A DNA stretch of 64,000 nucleotides from Vibrio renipiscarius (GTDB taxonomy: Bacteria; Pseudomonadota; Gammaproteobacteria; Enterobacterales; Vibrionaceae): the NCBI RefSeq assembly GCF_000827885.1, contig NZ_JTKH01000003.1:372001-436000 (forward strand), given 5' to 3'. Under the pieces are notes generated by a model. It was not told the DNA's origin, ran no database searches, and worked only from the letters and a program-made list of their open reading frames with translations. Shown one piece after another: positions 1 to 9,485 of the stretch. How positions within the stretch are numbered: position 1 is the first letter of the stretch; each line of letters begins with the position of its first letter. The translations under genes and the position numbers were made by a program.

Positions 1-370
1 TATGAGGAAGGGGTAACGCGCCTGTTTCCATCCGTTTGACTTCTCCATCACACAGGCCCAAACACTCCACCTGTTGGTCGGCTTTTTGGCCTTTCTCTTG
101 TGACGATTTACCAAGAAGCTGCATGCCAAGGCAAATACCCAGCAGCGGTTTCTCAACTTGCTTAACCAAGTTGATCAAATCGCGCTCTTGCAGGTTTTTC
201 ATCGCCTCACTCGCCGTGCCAACACCCGGAAGAAATAACTTATCTGCCGCCAGCACAACTTGGGGATCTTTGGAAATGTCTACCGAGAAGCCCAAACGCT
301 CAATGGCGAATCTAACCGAAGACACATTAGCGCAACCGGTATCGATAATGACGATTTTTTGCTCGTTCAT
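1..370 (-). CDS. hisH: Imidazole glycerol phosphate synthase, glutaminase subunit HisH (3' end cut by window)
   Basis: HisH takes ammonia from glutamine and passes it to HisF, which makes imidazole glycerol phosphate and AICAR in histidine synthesis. Reading from the ATG at 370, the protein begins [16 protein letters not shown] and shows the oxyanion-strand motif PGVGTA and the class I amidotransferase nucleophile motif GICLGMQLL. The catalytic Glu/His region lies past the left edge. It starts 9 bp after the hisB stop, so it belongs to the same minus-strand his transcript. hisA, hisF and hisI would be expected further left; that is inference from gene order in relatives. Confidence 0.93.
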   Translation of the reverse strand, partial: MNEQKIVIIDTGCANVSSVRFAIERLGFSVDISKDPQVVLAADKLFLPGVGTASEAMKNLQERDLINLVKQVEKPLLGICLGMQLLGKSSQEKGQKADQQVECLGLCDGEVKRMETGALPLPH

Positions 371-379
371 AACCACTCC

Positions 380-1453
380 TTACAATACGCCTTTGCTACT
401 TGGTAGCTCGTTACCTTCCACTTTAATCGCTTGACGCAGCGTACGCCCAAACGCTTTAAACAAGCTCTCGATAATGTGGTGGTCGTTATCACCTGTTGAT
501 GATAGGTGTAAGGTACACGCTAGCGTGTCGGTTAATGAACGGAAGAAGTGCACCACCATTTCTGTCGACAAATCGCCCACTTGGTCGCGGCTAAACTTCG
601 CATCAAATTTCAGGTACGGACGGCCAGAAAGGTCAAGCGCGCATTGCGCCAAACATTCATCCATCGGCAGGCTAAAACCAAAGCGGCCAATACCGCGCTT
701 ATCGCCTAGTGCATCTTTTAATGCTTGTCCAAGCGCTAATGCGGTATCTTCAATCGTGTGGTGATCATCAATGTGTAAATCACCTTCCACGGTACACTTC
801 ATTTGGAAGCCACCGTGAGTGGCGATTTGATCCAGCATGTGGTCAAAAAAGCCTAACCCCGTAGAGATCTCATTGCCGCCCTGCTCGTCCAAATTAACGA
901 ACACTTTAATGTCGGTTTCTTTGGTGGTGCGAATCACTTCTGCCACACGGGCTTTAACCGTCAGATCTTTGAGAATTTGCGGCCAATTCATCGTTTGCGG
1001 GTGGTACTGGATACCTTGAATCGCCATATTCTCCGCTAACTGAAGGTCTGTCTGGCGATCACCAATCACAACCGAGTGTTGAAAATCAACTTTGCCGTTT
1101 TGCAGATACTCTTTCACCATACCAAGCTTTGGTTTACGGCAAGAACAGTTTTGCTCTTCAAAGTGTGGGCAAATCAGCACGTCATCAAACGTCACGCCTT
1201 GTGATGCAAAAATTTCCATCATCATGTCATGGGGCGCATCGAAATCGGCTTGTGGGTAGCTCTCTGTTCCTAAACCATCTTGGTTAGTAACCATCACTAA
1301 ACGATAACCCGCATCTTGCAGCGCAAGTAAACTTGGGATCACAAACGGTTCTAGTTTTAACTTGTCTAAACGATCAACTTGAAAATCCACCGGCGGCTCA
1401 ACAATTAAGGTGCCATCACGGTCAATAAAGAGTATTTTTTGCTGCTTGCTCAC
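380..1453 (-). CDS. hisB: Bifunctional histidinol-phosphatase / imidazoleglycerol-phosphate dehydratase HisB
   Basis: The protein carries out two steps of histidine synthesis in the cytoplasm. Residues ~1-165 are a HAD-type histidinol-phosphatase: the catalytic Asp motif FIDRDGTLI is at residues ~9-17 and a Cys-rich zinc-binding loop ([15 protein letters not shown]) lies near residue 100. Residues ~170-357 are the dehydratase, with the metal-binding His motifs [13 protein letters not shown] and DDHHTIEDT. At 357 residues it matches the fused enterobacterial form (about 355). The start is GTG, with AAGGA upstream. A 97 bp gap with a hairpin separates it from hisC, the loosest junction in this part of the operon. 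Confidence 0.97.
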   Translation of the reverse strand: MSKQQKILFIDRDGTLIVEPPVDFQVDRLDKLKLEPFVIPSLLALQDAGYRLVMVTNQDGLGTESYPQADFDAPHDMMMEIFASQGVTFDDVLICPHFEEQNCSCRKPKLGMVKEYLQNGKVDFQHSVVIGDRQTDLQLAENMAIQGIQYHPQTMNWPQILKDLTVKARVAEVIRTTKETDIKVFVNLDEQGGNEISTGLGFFDHMLDQIATHGGFQMKCTVEGDLHIDDHHTIEDTALALGQALKDALGDKRGIGRFGFSLPMDECLAQCALDLSGRPYLKFDAKFSRDQVGDLSTEMVVHFFRSLTDTLACTLHLSSTGDNDHHIIESLFKAFGRTLRQAIKVEGNELPSSKGVL

Positions 1454-1477
1454 TCGAACATCCTTATTTCTATTTTT

Positions 1478-1501
1478 ACCCTCTTAGCTGTGCAAGAGGG
1501 T
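1478..1501. repeat. Perfect 8-bp inverted repeat in the hisC-hisB gap
   Basis: ACCCTCTT and AAGAGGGT (1478-1485 and 1494-1501) can form an 8-bp stem with an 8-nt loop in the his mRNA. On the minus strand it is followed by A-rich sequence, not a T run, so it does not look like an intrinsic terminator for the operon. An RNA stability or processing element is possible but unproven. Confidence 0.5.
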
Positions 1502-1550
1502 TTCCATTATTATTGCTATCCACACGCCTAACACTTTTTGGGCGGGGAGA

Positions 1551-2591
1551 TTAAGCGTAAAAATTACGGATAAACCCGACCGTTTTTTCACACTCATCGC
1601 GGTTACCAACACTAATGCGCACGCAATTTTCTATCGGTGAATTACGCAGAATAATGCCGGTATCCCATGCTCCTTTAAACAGCGCATCACCATCACTAAA
1701 CTTAACTAATAAGTAATTACCCCAGCCTTCAAATACTTCGACGCCCGCAATCATCGATAGACCCACTTGTAAGTAAGCACGGTTGGCATTGAGATCGAGC
1801 ATTTGATATTTGGCGCGTGCAAGGCCCGCTTCAGAGAGTGCTTGAATGGCAATATCAGCAACCGGTACTGGTACTGGATACGGAGCAATCACTTTGAGTA
1901 AGACATTAATAATCTCTTCGCTTGCCAGAGTGAAACCACAACGTAAGCCTGCCAGTGCAAATGCTTTCGATAAGGTCCGTAAGATGGCCAGATTTGGATA
2001 TTGTTCGAGCAAATCAACCGTCGACGCCTCAGGACAAAAGTCGATGTACGCTTCATCCATCACCACAATGGCGCGCTCTTTGGTCATTTCAAGCAGTGAG
2101 ATAATGTCTTCACGTTTAACCAAATTACCGGTTGGGTTGTTTGGGCTACACACAAAGACCAGTTTCACGTTATCTAGGTTTTGCTCGATAGTGGCTAAAT
2201 CTAATTGCCACTCCGCTGTTAAAGGCACGACTTTACGCGTCACGCCCATGGTTTCGGCACTGATGCCGTACATGCCATAGGTTGGTGGACAAAACAGAAT
2301 CGCATCTTCATTGGGTTCACAGAAAGCACGAATGAGCAGCTCAATCCCTTCATCTGCGCCACGAGAAGTGAGCGTTTGTTCTGGCTTCACGCCAGCATAA
2401 GAAGCGTAAGCCTGAATCAGCTCTTTCGGCTGGCATTCGCTGTAGCGGTTAAGACGGGCAAAATCGGTCTTATATTCATTATTAAATGGCGATTCATTTG
2501 CGTTAAGCCATACATCACCGCAGCCACCAATACGGCGCGCTGATAAATATGGCGTTAGCTGTTGGACCTGCTTACGGGCTAACTTTTCCAT
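1551..2591 (-). CDS. hisC: Histidinol-phosphate aminotransferase HisC
   Basis: This is a class II fold-type I PLP aminotransferase that converts imidazole-acetol phosphate and glutamate to histidinol phosphate. The 346-residue protein shows the substrate/PLP motifs CSPNNPTGN and VMDEAYIDF, the PLP-binding Lys in [14 protein letters not shown], and the C-terminal RISVG arginine that binds the carboxylate. Its ATG shares one base with the hisD stop (TAATG), so translation is probably coupled. The length is usual for the gammaproteobacterial family. Confidence 0.96.
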   Translation of the reverse strand: MEKLARKQVQQLTPYLSARRIGGCGDVWLNANESPFNNEYKTDFARLNRYSECQPKELIQAYASYAGVKPEQTLTSRGADEGIELLIRAFCEPNEDAILFCPPTYGMYGISAETMGVTRKVVPLTAEWQLDLATIEQNLDNVKLVFVCSPNNPTGNLVKREDIISLLEMTKERAIVVMDEAYIDFCPEASTVDLLEQYPNLAILRTLSKAFALAGLRCGFTLASEEIINVLLKVIAPYPVPVPVADIAIQALSEAGLARAKYQMLDLNANRAYLQVGLSMIAGVEVFEGWGNYLLVKFSDGDALFKGAWDTGIILRNSPIENCVRISVGNRDECEKTVGFIRNFYA

Positions 2592-3892
2592 TATGCTTCT
2601 CCTCGTTGAAGCAATTTTTCAACACGAATAGTCACCGCACGTTTATGTGCATCGAGACCTTCTGCCTCTGCCATGGTTACCACCGTTGGCGCCAATGCTT
2701 TTAAGCCTTCCGCTGACAATTCTTGCACCGTCATACGCTTAGAGAAGTCAGCTAAACCGAGGCTTGAATAGGTACGGGTATAACCGTAAGTTGGCAATAC
2801 GTGATTAGTACCTGATGCATAATCCCCCGCAGACTCAGGTGACCAATCGCCTAGGAATATCGAACCGGCGTTATCCAGTAATGGCAACAACTCACGTGGA
2901 TTTTTGGTTTGCACAATCAAGTGCTCTGGGCCATAAAAGTTTGAAATGGATACCGCTTGAGTGAGAGACTCAGAGATAATAATCAAACTTGATGCGAGTG
3001 CTTTCTCGGCAATATCCGCGCGAGAGAGATCTTTCAATTGACGCAAAACAGCGTCAGCCACTTGATCCGCAATCACCGGTGAAGGCGTGACCAAAACTAC
3101 TTGAGAATCAGGGCCATGTTCCGCTTGGCTCAGCAAGTCGGAAGCAATAAAGTCAGGATCAGCCGTCTCATCGGCAATTACCAAGACTTCCGAAGGGCCG
3201 GCTGGCATATCAATCGCCGCGCCACGGAAATCATTACTCACTTGGCGCTTAGCTTCGGTGACATACGCATTCCCAGGGCCAAAAATCTTATCCACTTTGC
3301 TGACCGATTCTGTGCCATAAGCCATGGCCGCAATCGCTTGGCCACCACCAATGTTATAAACCTCGTCAATATTACATAGCTTAGCGACATAAAGGATTTC
3401 ATCGGCAATCGGCGGAGGTGAACACAACACCACTTTTTGACAACCCGCTATTTGCGATGGCACGCCCAGCATCAATACCGTTGAAGGCAAAGGCGCGCTG
3501 CCGCCAGGAATATACAAACCCACATTTTGAATGGGACGCGTCACTAGCTCACACACAACTCCCGGCTGGGTTTCCACTTTAAGAGGCTGCGGCTTTTGCG
3601 CTTTATGGAACTTGGCAATGTTGCTATACGCTTGCTCAAGCGCTTGCTTCATGTTGTCCGTCAAACGCGCGGAGGCGTCATCAATTTCTTGCTGAGAAAC
3701 ACGAATCGAGTTTGGCGTCACACGATCAAACTTTTCCGTCAATTCTCGTATCGCCGCATCGCCCTGTTGACGAACTTGAGCAATCACTTGCGAGGCTGCC
3801 GCCGTAATATTCGCCCCTTCCGCAATCGCTGGGCGCTCTAATACCGCATCTTGCTGCGTTTCACTTAGAGATTGCCATACCACTGTTCTCAT
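2591..3892 (-). CDS. hisD: Histidinol dehydrogenase HisD
   Basis: HisD is the zinc-dependent, NAD-linked enzyme that oxidises histidinol to histidine in two steps. It has 433 residues, the normal length. Motifs include [29 protein letters not shown], the metal- and substrate-binding region [11 protein letters not shown], the [10 protein letters not shown] stretch, and the active-site GPEHL. The gene follows hisG by 4 bp and overlaps hisC by one base. Confidence 0.97.
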   Translation of the reverse strand: MRTVVWQSLSETQQDAVLERPAIAEGANITAAASQVIAQVRQQGDAAIRELTEKFDRVTPNSIRVSQQEIDDASARLTDNMKQALEQAYSNIAKFHKAQKPQPLKVETQPGVVCELVTRPIQNVGLYIPGGSAPLPSTVLMLGVPSQIAGCQKVVLCSPPPIADEILYVAKLCNIDEVYNIGGGQAIAAMAYGTESVSKVDKIFGPGNAYVTEAKRQVSNDFRGAAIDMPAGPSEVLVIADETADPDFIASDLLSQAEHGPDSQVVLVTPSPVIADQVADAVLRQLKDLSRADIAEKALASSLIIISESLTQAVSISNFYGPEHLIVQTKNPRELLPLLDNAGSIFLGDWSPESAGDYASGTNHVLPTYGYTRTYSSLGLADFSKRMTVQELSAEGLKALAPTVVTMAEAEGLDAHKRAVTIRVEKLLQRGEA

Positions 3893-3896
3893 TGGC

Positions 3897-4793
3897 TTAC
3901 TCCATCATTTTTTCAATCGGCAGCACTAGAATAGAACTCGCGCCTAACTCTTTAAGCTGTTCCATGGTTTCCCAGAAGAGATTTTCGGTACTCACTAGGT
4001 GAACAGCCACTTTTTGCTTATCCGCAGACAGCGGTAATACCGTTGGGTCTTCCGCACCAGGCAATAGCGCTTTTACTTGCTCTAAACGATCAACGGGTGC
4101 GTGCAGCATGATGTACTTTGATTCTTTGGCTTGCTGTACGCCTTGCATGCGCGTCAGCAGTTTTTCGATCAGCGCTTGTTTATCAGCCGCAAATTCACCC
4201 GTACGTTGAATCAAGGTCGCTTTCGAGCGGAAAATAACTTCCGCTTCTTTTAGGCCATTCGCTTCAAGGGTTGCACCGGTTGAAACAAGATCAGCAATCG
4301 CATCCGCTAAACCCGCACGAGGTGCGACTTCAACAGAGCCCGTTAGCATACAGGTTGAGAATGGAATACCTTGCTCATCCATATAGGCTTTCAGCAGGTG
4401 TGGGTAGGTCGTGGCGATACGCTTGCCCGCGAGATCTTGAGGGCCGGTGTATTGTTGGTCTTTATTGATGGCAATCGATAAGCGACAGCCGCCAAAATCG
4501 AGGCGACGCAGTTGCAGAAACTCGTTCGGTTCACCCAATGCTTTACGGTCTAAACGCACTTCTTCAAGTTCATTTTCGCCGATAAAACCCAAATCAACCA
4601 CACCATCCATAATCAGGCCTGGAATATCATCGTCACGAACCAGTAACAAATCAATCGGCATATTTTGCGAATGAACCACTAAGCGTTCACCCATAATGGT
4701 AAATTTAACGCCACACTGTTTCAGTAATAACTGACACTCTTTGCTTAGGCGACCTTTCTTCTGTATTGCGATTCTTAGGCGTTGTGTCTGCAT
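3897..4793 (-). CDS. hisG: ATP phosphoribosyltransferase HisG (long form)
   Basis: HisG condenses ATP with PRPP, the first and feedback-controlled step of histidine synthesis. From [17 protein letters not shown] (ATG at 4793) it has 298 residues, matching the long homohexameric form (E. coli about 299). It includes a [10 protein letters not shown] segment, the PRPP-binding region near [12 protein letters not shown], and the C-terminal ACT-like regulatory domain. An in-frame ATG six codons upstream has no better ribosome site; I chose the family-conserved start. It is the first structural gene after the attenuator. Confidence 0.95.
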   Translation of the reverse strand: MQTQRLRIAIQKKGRLSKECQLLLKQCGVKFTIMGERLVVHSQNMPIDLLLVRDDDIPGLIMDGVVDLGFIGENELEEVRLDRKALGEPNEFLQLRRLDFGGCRLSIAINKDQQYTGPQDLAGKRIATTYPHLLKAYMDEQGIPFSTCMLTGSVEVAPRAGLADAIADLVSTGATLEANGLKEAEVIFRSKATLIQRTGEFAADKQALIEKLLTRMQGVQQAKESKYIMLHAPVDRLEQVKALLPGAEDPTVLPLSADKQKVAVHLVSTENLFWETMEQLKELGASSILVLPIEKMME

Positions 4794-4847
4794 TGCGATA
4801 TCCCTGTGCAAATTTTGATAATTTTTGGTTTCAAGCCACTAAAATTG

Positions 4848-4880
4848 AAAAACCCTCGGAAGATGTGAGTCTCCCGAGGG
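4848..4880 (-). terminator. his operon attenuator (intrinsic terminator)
   Basis: On the minus strand CCCTCGG and CCGAGGG (4874-4880 and 4853-4859) form a strong stem followed directly by a T run (4848-4852). It lies between the His-codon leader peptide and hisG. A second GC-rich inverted segment near 4912-4933 could form the competing pause/antiterminator pairing. The position and structure fit classical his attenuation; the alternative folds were not computed. Confidence 0.85.
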
Positions 4881-4955
4881 TTAATTCTAAAAATCTTTTG
4901 ATCTTAGCCTCCGGGAATTTCCTGTCCCCCGGGTATGCGTTCATCTCCCGAAAGA

Positions 4956-4988
4956 CTACATTGGGTGATGGTGATGATGGTTGTTCAT
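4956..4988 (-). CDS. hisL: his operon leader peptide HisL
   Basis: Reading the minus strand from the ATG at 4988 gives MNNHHHHHPM and a TAG stop: ten residues with five consecutive histidine codons. When charged tRNA-His is scarce the ribosome would stall on these codons and prevent the terminator at 4848-4880 from forming. The His run is shorter than the seven I recall for enteric hisL, but position and composition leave little doubt. Confidence 0.92.
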   Translation of the reverse strand: MNNHHHHHPM

Positions 4989-5145
4989 AACACTATTTCG
5001 CATACTGATTAAGCTCTTCAATTCCGCTTGGTTGATAACCACACTAACTAAGCCATTAACTTTTTTCAACCTTTAATTTAAGTTTTTTGCAACGCTCCGC
5101 ACACAGCTTTTCTATTTATCATTATCAATGACTTATCAAAGATAC

Positions 5146-5175
5146 AAAAAAGGAGAGCATGAGCTCTCCTTTTTT
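5146..5175 (-). terminator. Intrinsic terminator after the lysine transporter
   Basis: The stem AGGAGAG / CTCTCCT lies 20 bp past the transporter stop. The minus-strand T run comes from the A tract at 5146-5150. It also has T residues on the plus strand, so it could work in both directions. Confidence 0.8.
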
Positions 5176-5194
5176 AGGCAATGGACGAATTTAA

Positions 5195-6790
5195 TTAGTT
5201 CGTGGTCATTTTTGCTTTCGATAAACTATTCAAGATAAAGCAAACAATAACGAACGCAGCACTACATGCCGCTAAAGAGAATAGCAGTGAATCTGTCATG
5301 CCCAACACAATAAAGCCGATGCATGAGATTAACGCCACCGATAGCGCATAAGGAAGCTGAGTGGTAACGTGATCAATATGACAACAACGCGCACCGGTCG
5401 ATGACAAAATCGTCGTGTCTGAGATTGGTGAACAGTGATCACCAAATACCGATCCCGCCAGTACCGCGCTCAACATTGGTAGCATCAAAGCAATATCAGT
5501 ACTGCCAGCCATGTCGCCCGCAATTGGAAGCATAATGCCAAACGTACCCCATGAACTGCCGGTCGCAAATGCCATCACACCAGATAACAAGAACAGAATA
5601 ACAGGCAACCAATGTGGATCCACGTTACCTTGTGCCATTGTAGACAGGTAGCTACCCGTTTTCATGTCACCGATAACGGTACCAATTGACCAAGCAAACA
5701 CCAAGATCAAGATTGCACCAAACATCGATTTTGCACCAATCACGAGTGTACGCAACACTTCAGCGGCAGGAAGACGTTGGCGAATAACCGTAATCAATGC
5801 CACGATCAGACCCACTGAGCCACCATAGATAAGTGAAATGCCGACGTTGGTATTTTCAAACGCACCTAACAACGCAAATGGCTTACCACTTTCAGCCAAT
5901 ACTTGGCCACCGGTATAAAGCATTGACGCTACCGTCGCGACAATAAGGAGAACAATCGGTAAAATCAGGTCAAGCACACGACCTTTGTCGCTTTCGCGAA
6001 TATCCAATTCTTCATCAAGCGAACGAGCTTCTTCTAATTCATCGGTTTGCTTTTCATCATCAAAGCCACGGCCTTGAGAAGCGGCAATTTCATGCTCACG
6101 CATTTTACCCACATTCAAACCAAACCATGACACCGCAAAAACCATTAATAGCGCGAAGATGGCGTAGAAGTTCATTGGCACAAGACGCATGTAAGCACCA
6201 AGCGCTGAATATTCAGTAATACCGTGCGAAACCAAAATACCGCTGATGATGGTCATAATATACGCACCCCAGCTTGATGCTGGCATCACCACACACATTG
6301 GTGCAGCAGTCGAATCTAGGATATAAGCCAATTTAGCGCGGGATACATAGAAACGATCAGTCACAGGGCGAGAAATGGCACCTACTGCAAGGCTGTTAAA
6401 ATAGTCATCAATAAAGATGAAAATACCTAAAAATGCAGCCAGTAGCTTCGCGCCACGTTTGCTTTTGATGCGCGATTGAGCCCAATCGGCAAATGCACGC
6501 GTACCACCAGACAATGTCAGCAGCGCCGTCATCATGCCCAGCAACAACAAGAAGCCAATAATACTCATGTTGCCTGCGTTTAACGCGCCATCTTCAATGA
6601 AAACACCGAATACCGTATTTTTCACGTAACCTGCCGCGCCACCGACTGAATAATCAGCCAATAAAACCGCACCCAATACGATACCAGCGCCCAACGACAG
6701 CAACACGCGACGGGTTAGAATGGCAAGACTTAAAGCCACTACCGGAGGTAGCAGTGATAAAGGGGATGTAGCAAAATCGATTAAATTCAT
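5195..6790 (-). CDS. lysW: NhaC-superfamily lysine transporter (LysW type)
   Basis: This is a 531-residue inner-membrane protein with about 11-13 hydrophobic segments and a charged cytoplasmic loop (around DDEKQTDELEEARSLDEE). It has the NhaC/ArsB-clan features IFIDDYFNSL, GSSWGTFGIMLP and SVFGDHCSPISDTTILSSTGA, which in homologues line the ion/substrate path. By sequence alone it would be called a Na+/H+ antiporter. A lysine riboswitch directly upstream argues that its substrate is lysine, as in the LysW transporters predicted by comparative genomics in Vibrio and Shewanella. I chose the ATG at 6790, where the hydrophobic N-terminus begins; an in-frame ATG 69 bp upstream lacks a ribosome site. 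Confidence 0.8.
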   Translation of the reverse strand: MNLIDFATSPLSLLPPVVALSLAILTRRVLLSLGAGIVLGAVLLADYSVGGAAGYVKNTVFGVFIEDGALNAGNMSIIGFLLLLGMMTALLTLSGGTRAFADWAQSRIKSKRGAKLLAAFLGIFIFIDDYFNSLAVGAISRPVTDRFYVSRAKLAYILDSTAAPMCVVMPASSWGAYIMTIISGILVSHGITEYSALGAYMRLVPMNFYAIFALLMVFAVSWFGLNVGKMREHEIAASQGRGFDDEKQTDELEEARSLDEELDIRESDKGRVLDLILPIVLLIVATVASMLYTGGQVLAESGKPFALLGAFENTNVGISLIYGGSVGLIVALITVIRQRLPAAEVLRTLVIGAKSMFGAILILVFAWSIGTVIGDMKTGSYLSTMAQGNVDPHWLPVILFLLSGVMAFATGSSWGTFGIMLPIAGDMAGSTDIALMLPMLSAVLAGSVFGDHCSPISDTTILSSTGARCCHIDHVTTQLPYALSVALISCIGFIVLGMTDSLLFSLAACSAAFVIVCFILNSLSKAKMTTN

Positions 6791-6903
6791 GATCTTCAAA
6801 AACCAGTAATAATTGGTTAGAGATCTACTGCAGACGCATAGACTAAAAAGATAGCCCATACATTCAAAAGTTAGCGATAGGAAAGTGAATACTTGTCCCT
6901 AGC

Positions 6904-7081
6904 CTACAGTAGCGCTCCATAGTTATACAAATAATAGACTATGGCAGTGTTGCCCCTATTCGAGTGCAACCCCAGCAAGCTGTTTTGATTTACAAGCTCA
7001 CTTCGGCGGAAAAGACCTTTTACGTTTATTCATTGGCATCACCCCAATAAACGCGACTCATTCATTCCGCTCCTCTACCGC
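6904..7081 (-). ncRNA. Lysine riboswitch (L box) in the leader of the transporter gene
   Basis: The minus strand carries the L-box landmarks in order: GGTAGAGGAGCGG at the 5' end, ATGAGT, a GGTGATGCC hairpin, TTCCGCCGAAGTGAGC, the GGGGTTGCAC...GGGGCAAC helix, and GGAGCGCTACTGTAG, which pairs back to the 5' GTAG to close P1. The aptamer is about 178 nt. The downstream 115 nt before the ATG at 6790 include a weak hairpin (AACCA/TGGTT followed by T residues) and a GATC pairing that could cover the ribosome site. Whether control is by termination or translation is not clear from reading alone. Confidence 0.88.
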
Positions 7082-7598
7082 ATTAGCAAAAGATAGTACT
7101 AAGTAAGATTACTCTTAACATAGTATTAACCAAGCTAACGCATCAGGTGACGGTCATTGTACTTAACTTAAACATCATTTCAATACATCAATCTAAACTT
7201 TTATTGGTATTTTTATCATTCCACTAAAACGCGTACCGCATTTTTTAGCAAAAGAAAGAGTAAAACACGCGCATGAACTGCATCGTATTTAATCGTCTAT
7301 TGTCATTTCCTGGTGAATATTCGCCGCGTATACATTGGTATAATTTATAAAACGTTCTATAAATAGAATACTATTTCCATTCTTTACTAGCATATATGAA
7401 ACCACGCACTAAACTTAGAGTGATTGTAAATCTATAATGCTCAAAGGGGATGCTAGGACAGAATGTGAAGTGAGCTTAAAATATTTTGTTATCAGCCTTT
7501 TTTAAATTAAATTTTATCTGATTTTATATTTTTGAATTGTAATATCTACATGATCGGATTAACATCCATTTATCGCTTAATTATATTGGTATAATTTT
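7082..7598. other. AT-rich intergenic region between the riboswitch and hns
   Basis: About 500 bp without a credible reading frame. It must hold the divergent promoters of the riboswitch transcript (minus) and of hns (plus). A TATAAT at 7433-7438 is a possible hns -10 box, but no good -35 was seen at the right spacing. The strong AT bias is typical of H-NS-autoregulated promoters; no inverted repeat stood out. Confidence 0.4.
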
Positions 7599-8006
7599 AT
7601 GTCGGAATTAACAAAAACACTTTTAAACATCCGTAGCCTACGTGCCTTCTCTCGTGAGCTTACTCTAGAGCAATTAGAAGAAGCACTAGAAAAACTATCA
7701 CTTGTTGTATCTGAGCGTAAAGAAGCAGAAGAAGCGGAATCAGCAGAACGCGCAGAACAAGAAGCAAAATTGGCCGCTATTGCAGAACAAATTGCAAAAG
7801 ACGGCATTGATGTTGAAGCTCTAATTAGTGCTCTTGCTGGCGAAACAAAAACGAAAGCAAAAGCTAAGCGCGCACCACGCCCTGCTAAATATAAGTATGA
7901 AGATACTAACGGCGAAGAAAAAACGTGGACAGGTCAAGGCCGCACACCTTCAGCTATCCAAGCTCTGCTTGATTCAGGCCGTAAGCTTGAAGAGTTTTTA
8001 ATCTAG
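7599..8006 (+). CDS. hns: H-NS family nucleoid-associated protein (VicH-like)
   Basis: This is an AT-DNA-binding, gene-silencing chromatin protein. The 135-residue protein has the H-NS architecture: an N-terminal oligomerisation region (LLNIRSLRAFSRELTLEQLEEALEKL) continuing as a charged coiled coil to about residue 70, a basic Lys/Ala linker around residue 85-95, and a C-terminal DNA-binding domain with the hook motif TWTGQGRTP at residues ~109-117. The N-terminus MSELTKTLLNIRSLRAF resembles enteric H-NS. There is no obvious Shine-Dalgarno sequence before the ATG. A monocistronic unit with a strong terminator. Confidence 0.93.
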   Translation: MSELTKTLLNIRSLRAFSRELTLEQLEEALEKLSLVVSERKEAEEAESAERAEQEAKLAAIAEQIAKDGIDVEALISALAGETKTKAKAKRAPRPAKYKYEDTNGEEKTWTGQGRTPSAIQALLDSGRKLEEFLI

Positions 8007-8020
8007 TCATTAGATTGTAA

Positions 8021-8050
8021 AAAAGGCGCCTTATTTAGGCGCCTTTTTTT
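8021..8050. terminator. Bidirectional terminator between hns and gsk
   Basis: The stem AAGGCGCC / GGCGCCTT has a 7-nt loop, with A residues before and seven T residues after. It serves the convergent genes hns (plus) and gsk (minus). Confidence 0.9.
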
Positions 8051-8088
8051 ATGCTAACAATACCCACAAAGTAGTAGGCATTATTCTT

Positions 8089-9393
8089 TTATCTTTCCCA
8101 GTACGCTTCTTCTAAGCTGTCTTCTCGCTCAGGTAAACCACGAGATAAACGCGGAGAGTGCTGTACTAATACTTCGTAGCTTGCACGGTTCGAATATTTA
8201 CACACTTGAGAGAATGACGAATAAGTCAAATATGCGTGTGCATGCTTGCTTGAGTTAGGTACATTTTCTCTGTGGTATTTATTTGCCGCCATATCATGCA
8301 ATAATGCTGATAACGCCGCATCCCCTGCACCATTGGTATTTTTGATCTTTTCTGGGCCACCCATATAAGGCGAAATATGTGAATACACTTTAATAGGATC
8401 TTCACACAACGCTTTTACTGCTGGGCGACTGAATTCATATCGGTTAAATTCAGCAATGCAACCTGGTAGCAACGGCAGTGAGGTTTCACGCTTCGCGTTC
8501 TCTTCCGTATAGCCAGCCATATAAAGACCAACTGGACCTGCAGTACACAATACCAAATCAACCCAATCCAGCGCTTTATCTGATGCCGCCAGTGGATCTG
8601 CCTCACCCGTTAGCGCTTCTGCTTCATCTTCGTTCATCGCAACCACAGAGACATGATCACGCAAGAAGTCTTGCCAGAATTTAGGATCGTCTTGAATAAC
8701 GAACTTAGTGCCCAGTGTTAATACCACCGGTACATCGTGCTTCTTCGCGTATTCAATGGCGCGCATTGTTGCTTCTGGCATCGGGTCGCCTGGTTTACAG
8801 CGAACAAGATAAGCCGTTAATACAAGCGCAGAGGCATTTTTGAAGATTTTTTCAGGAATATTATCTGGATGAAGTTGATTCATCTGACCTTCGCTGATTG
8901 CAAACGTGCGTTCGCCATCTTCAGTAATCAGAGCAAAACAACGGCCAATCGCACCATCAACACCTTGTAGGTAGTTCAGATCCATACGGCTCGAGGTATT
9001 GCACAAATAACGATAGCCATAGCTACCAATTTTAATATCTTGGCTCATAACGCCCAATAGCGTTGAACGGTCATCCGCTAACACTGAGTAGTTATGTAGC
9101 GTATTGCCAATCGTACCACCCGCGTATTCGTTGGTAATAAGCGCTTGGTCTTTTAACTCGTTATAGAGTGTTTCTGCCGTTTGGTCATCAATAACCAGTG
9201 AGTGTCCCTTACTCAGTCCGTATTTTTCAATCAGCTCAGAACCCACCTTTGCTTCAATGTCCACCAATGTTTGGTCGATACCAATGATATGGGTGCGAGA
9301 CATCTTCTTGCTCTCTTGCGCTTGGCTTACCAATGGGTCGCGAGCATGGACGGGAAAATAGTGCTTCGATTTACGTTGACCAGGAAATTTCAT
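8089..9393 (-). CDS. gsk: Inosine-guanosine kinase Gsk
   Basis: Gsk is a PfkB/ribokinase-family cytoplasmic enzyme that phosphorylates inosine and guanosine for purine salvage. The 434 residues equal the E. coli length, and the N-terminal MKFPGQRKSKHYFPVHARDP stretch is characteristic. Landmarks are GGTIGNTLHNYSVLADDRS near residue 92, LNYLQGVDGAIGRCFA, MNEDEAEALTGE, and the PfkB signature with catalytic Asp in NTNGAGDAALSALLHD. The gene stands alone on the minus strand. Confidence 0.95.
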   Translation of the reverse strand: MKFPGQRKSKHYFPVHARDPLVSQAQESKKMSRTHIIGIDQTLVDIEAKVGSELIEKYGLSKGHSLVIDDQTAETLYNELKDQALITNEYAGGTIGNTLHNYSVLADDRSTLLGVMSQDIKIGSYGYRYLCNTSSRMDLNYLQGVDGAIGRCFALITEDGERTFAISEGQMNQLHPDNIPEKIFKNASALVLTAYLVRCKPGDPMPEATMRAIEYAKKHDVPVVLTLGTKFVIQDDPKFWQDFLRDHVSVVAMNEDEAEALTGEADPLAASDKALDWVDLVLCTAGPVGLYMAGYTEENAKRETSLPLLPGCIAEFNRYEFSRPAVKALCEDPIKVYSHISPYMGGPEKIKNTNGAGDAALSALLHDMAANKYHRENVPNSSKHAHAYLTYSSFSQVCKYSNRASYEVLVQHSPRLSRGLPEREDSLEEAYWER

Positions 9394-9485
9394 AACTATG
9401 ATTCTGATTAAGGGATGACAGGAGGGCGGATTCTACCGCGCCATGGAAAGCGCGGCAATAACTGGGATTATAGCAAACGGTTGCG

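Noticed and set aside
36..434. Plus-strand open frame inside hisH/hisB
   Set aside because: It is the antisense shadow of two well-recognised his genes and has no family features.
5040..5070. TTGAAA and TAGTGT as a his operon promoter
   Set aside because: The -10 matches only 3 of 6 bases; left out as too uncertain, although a promoter must be close by.
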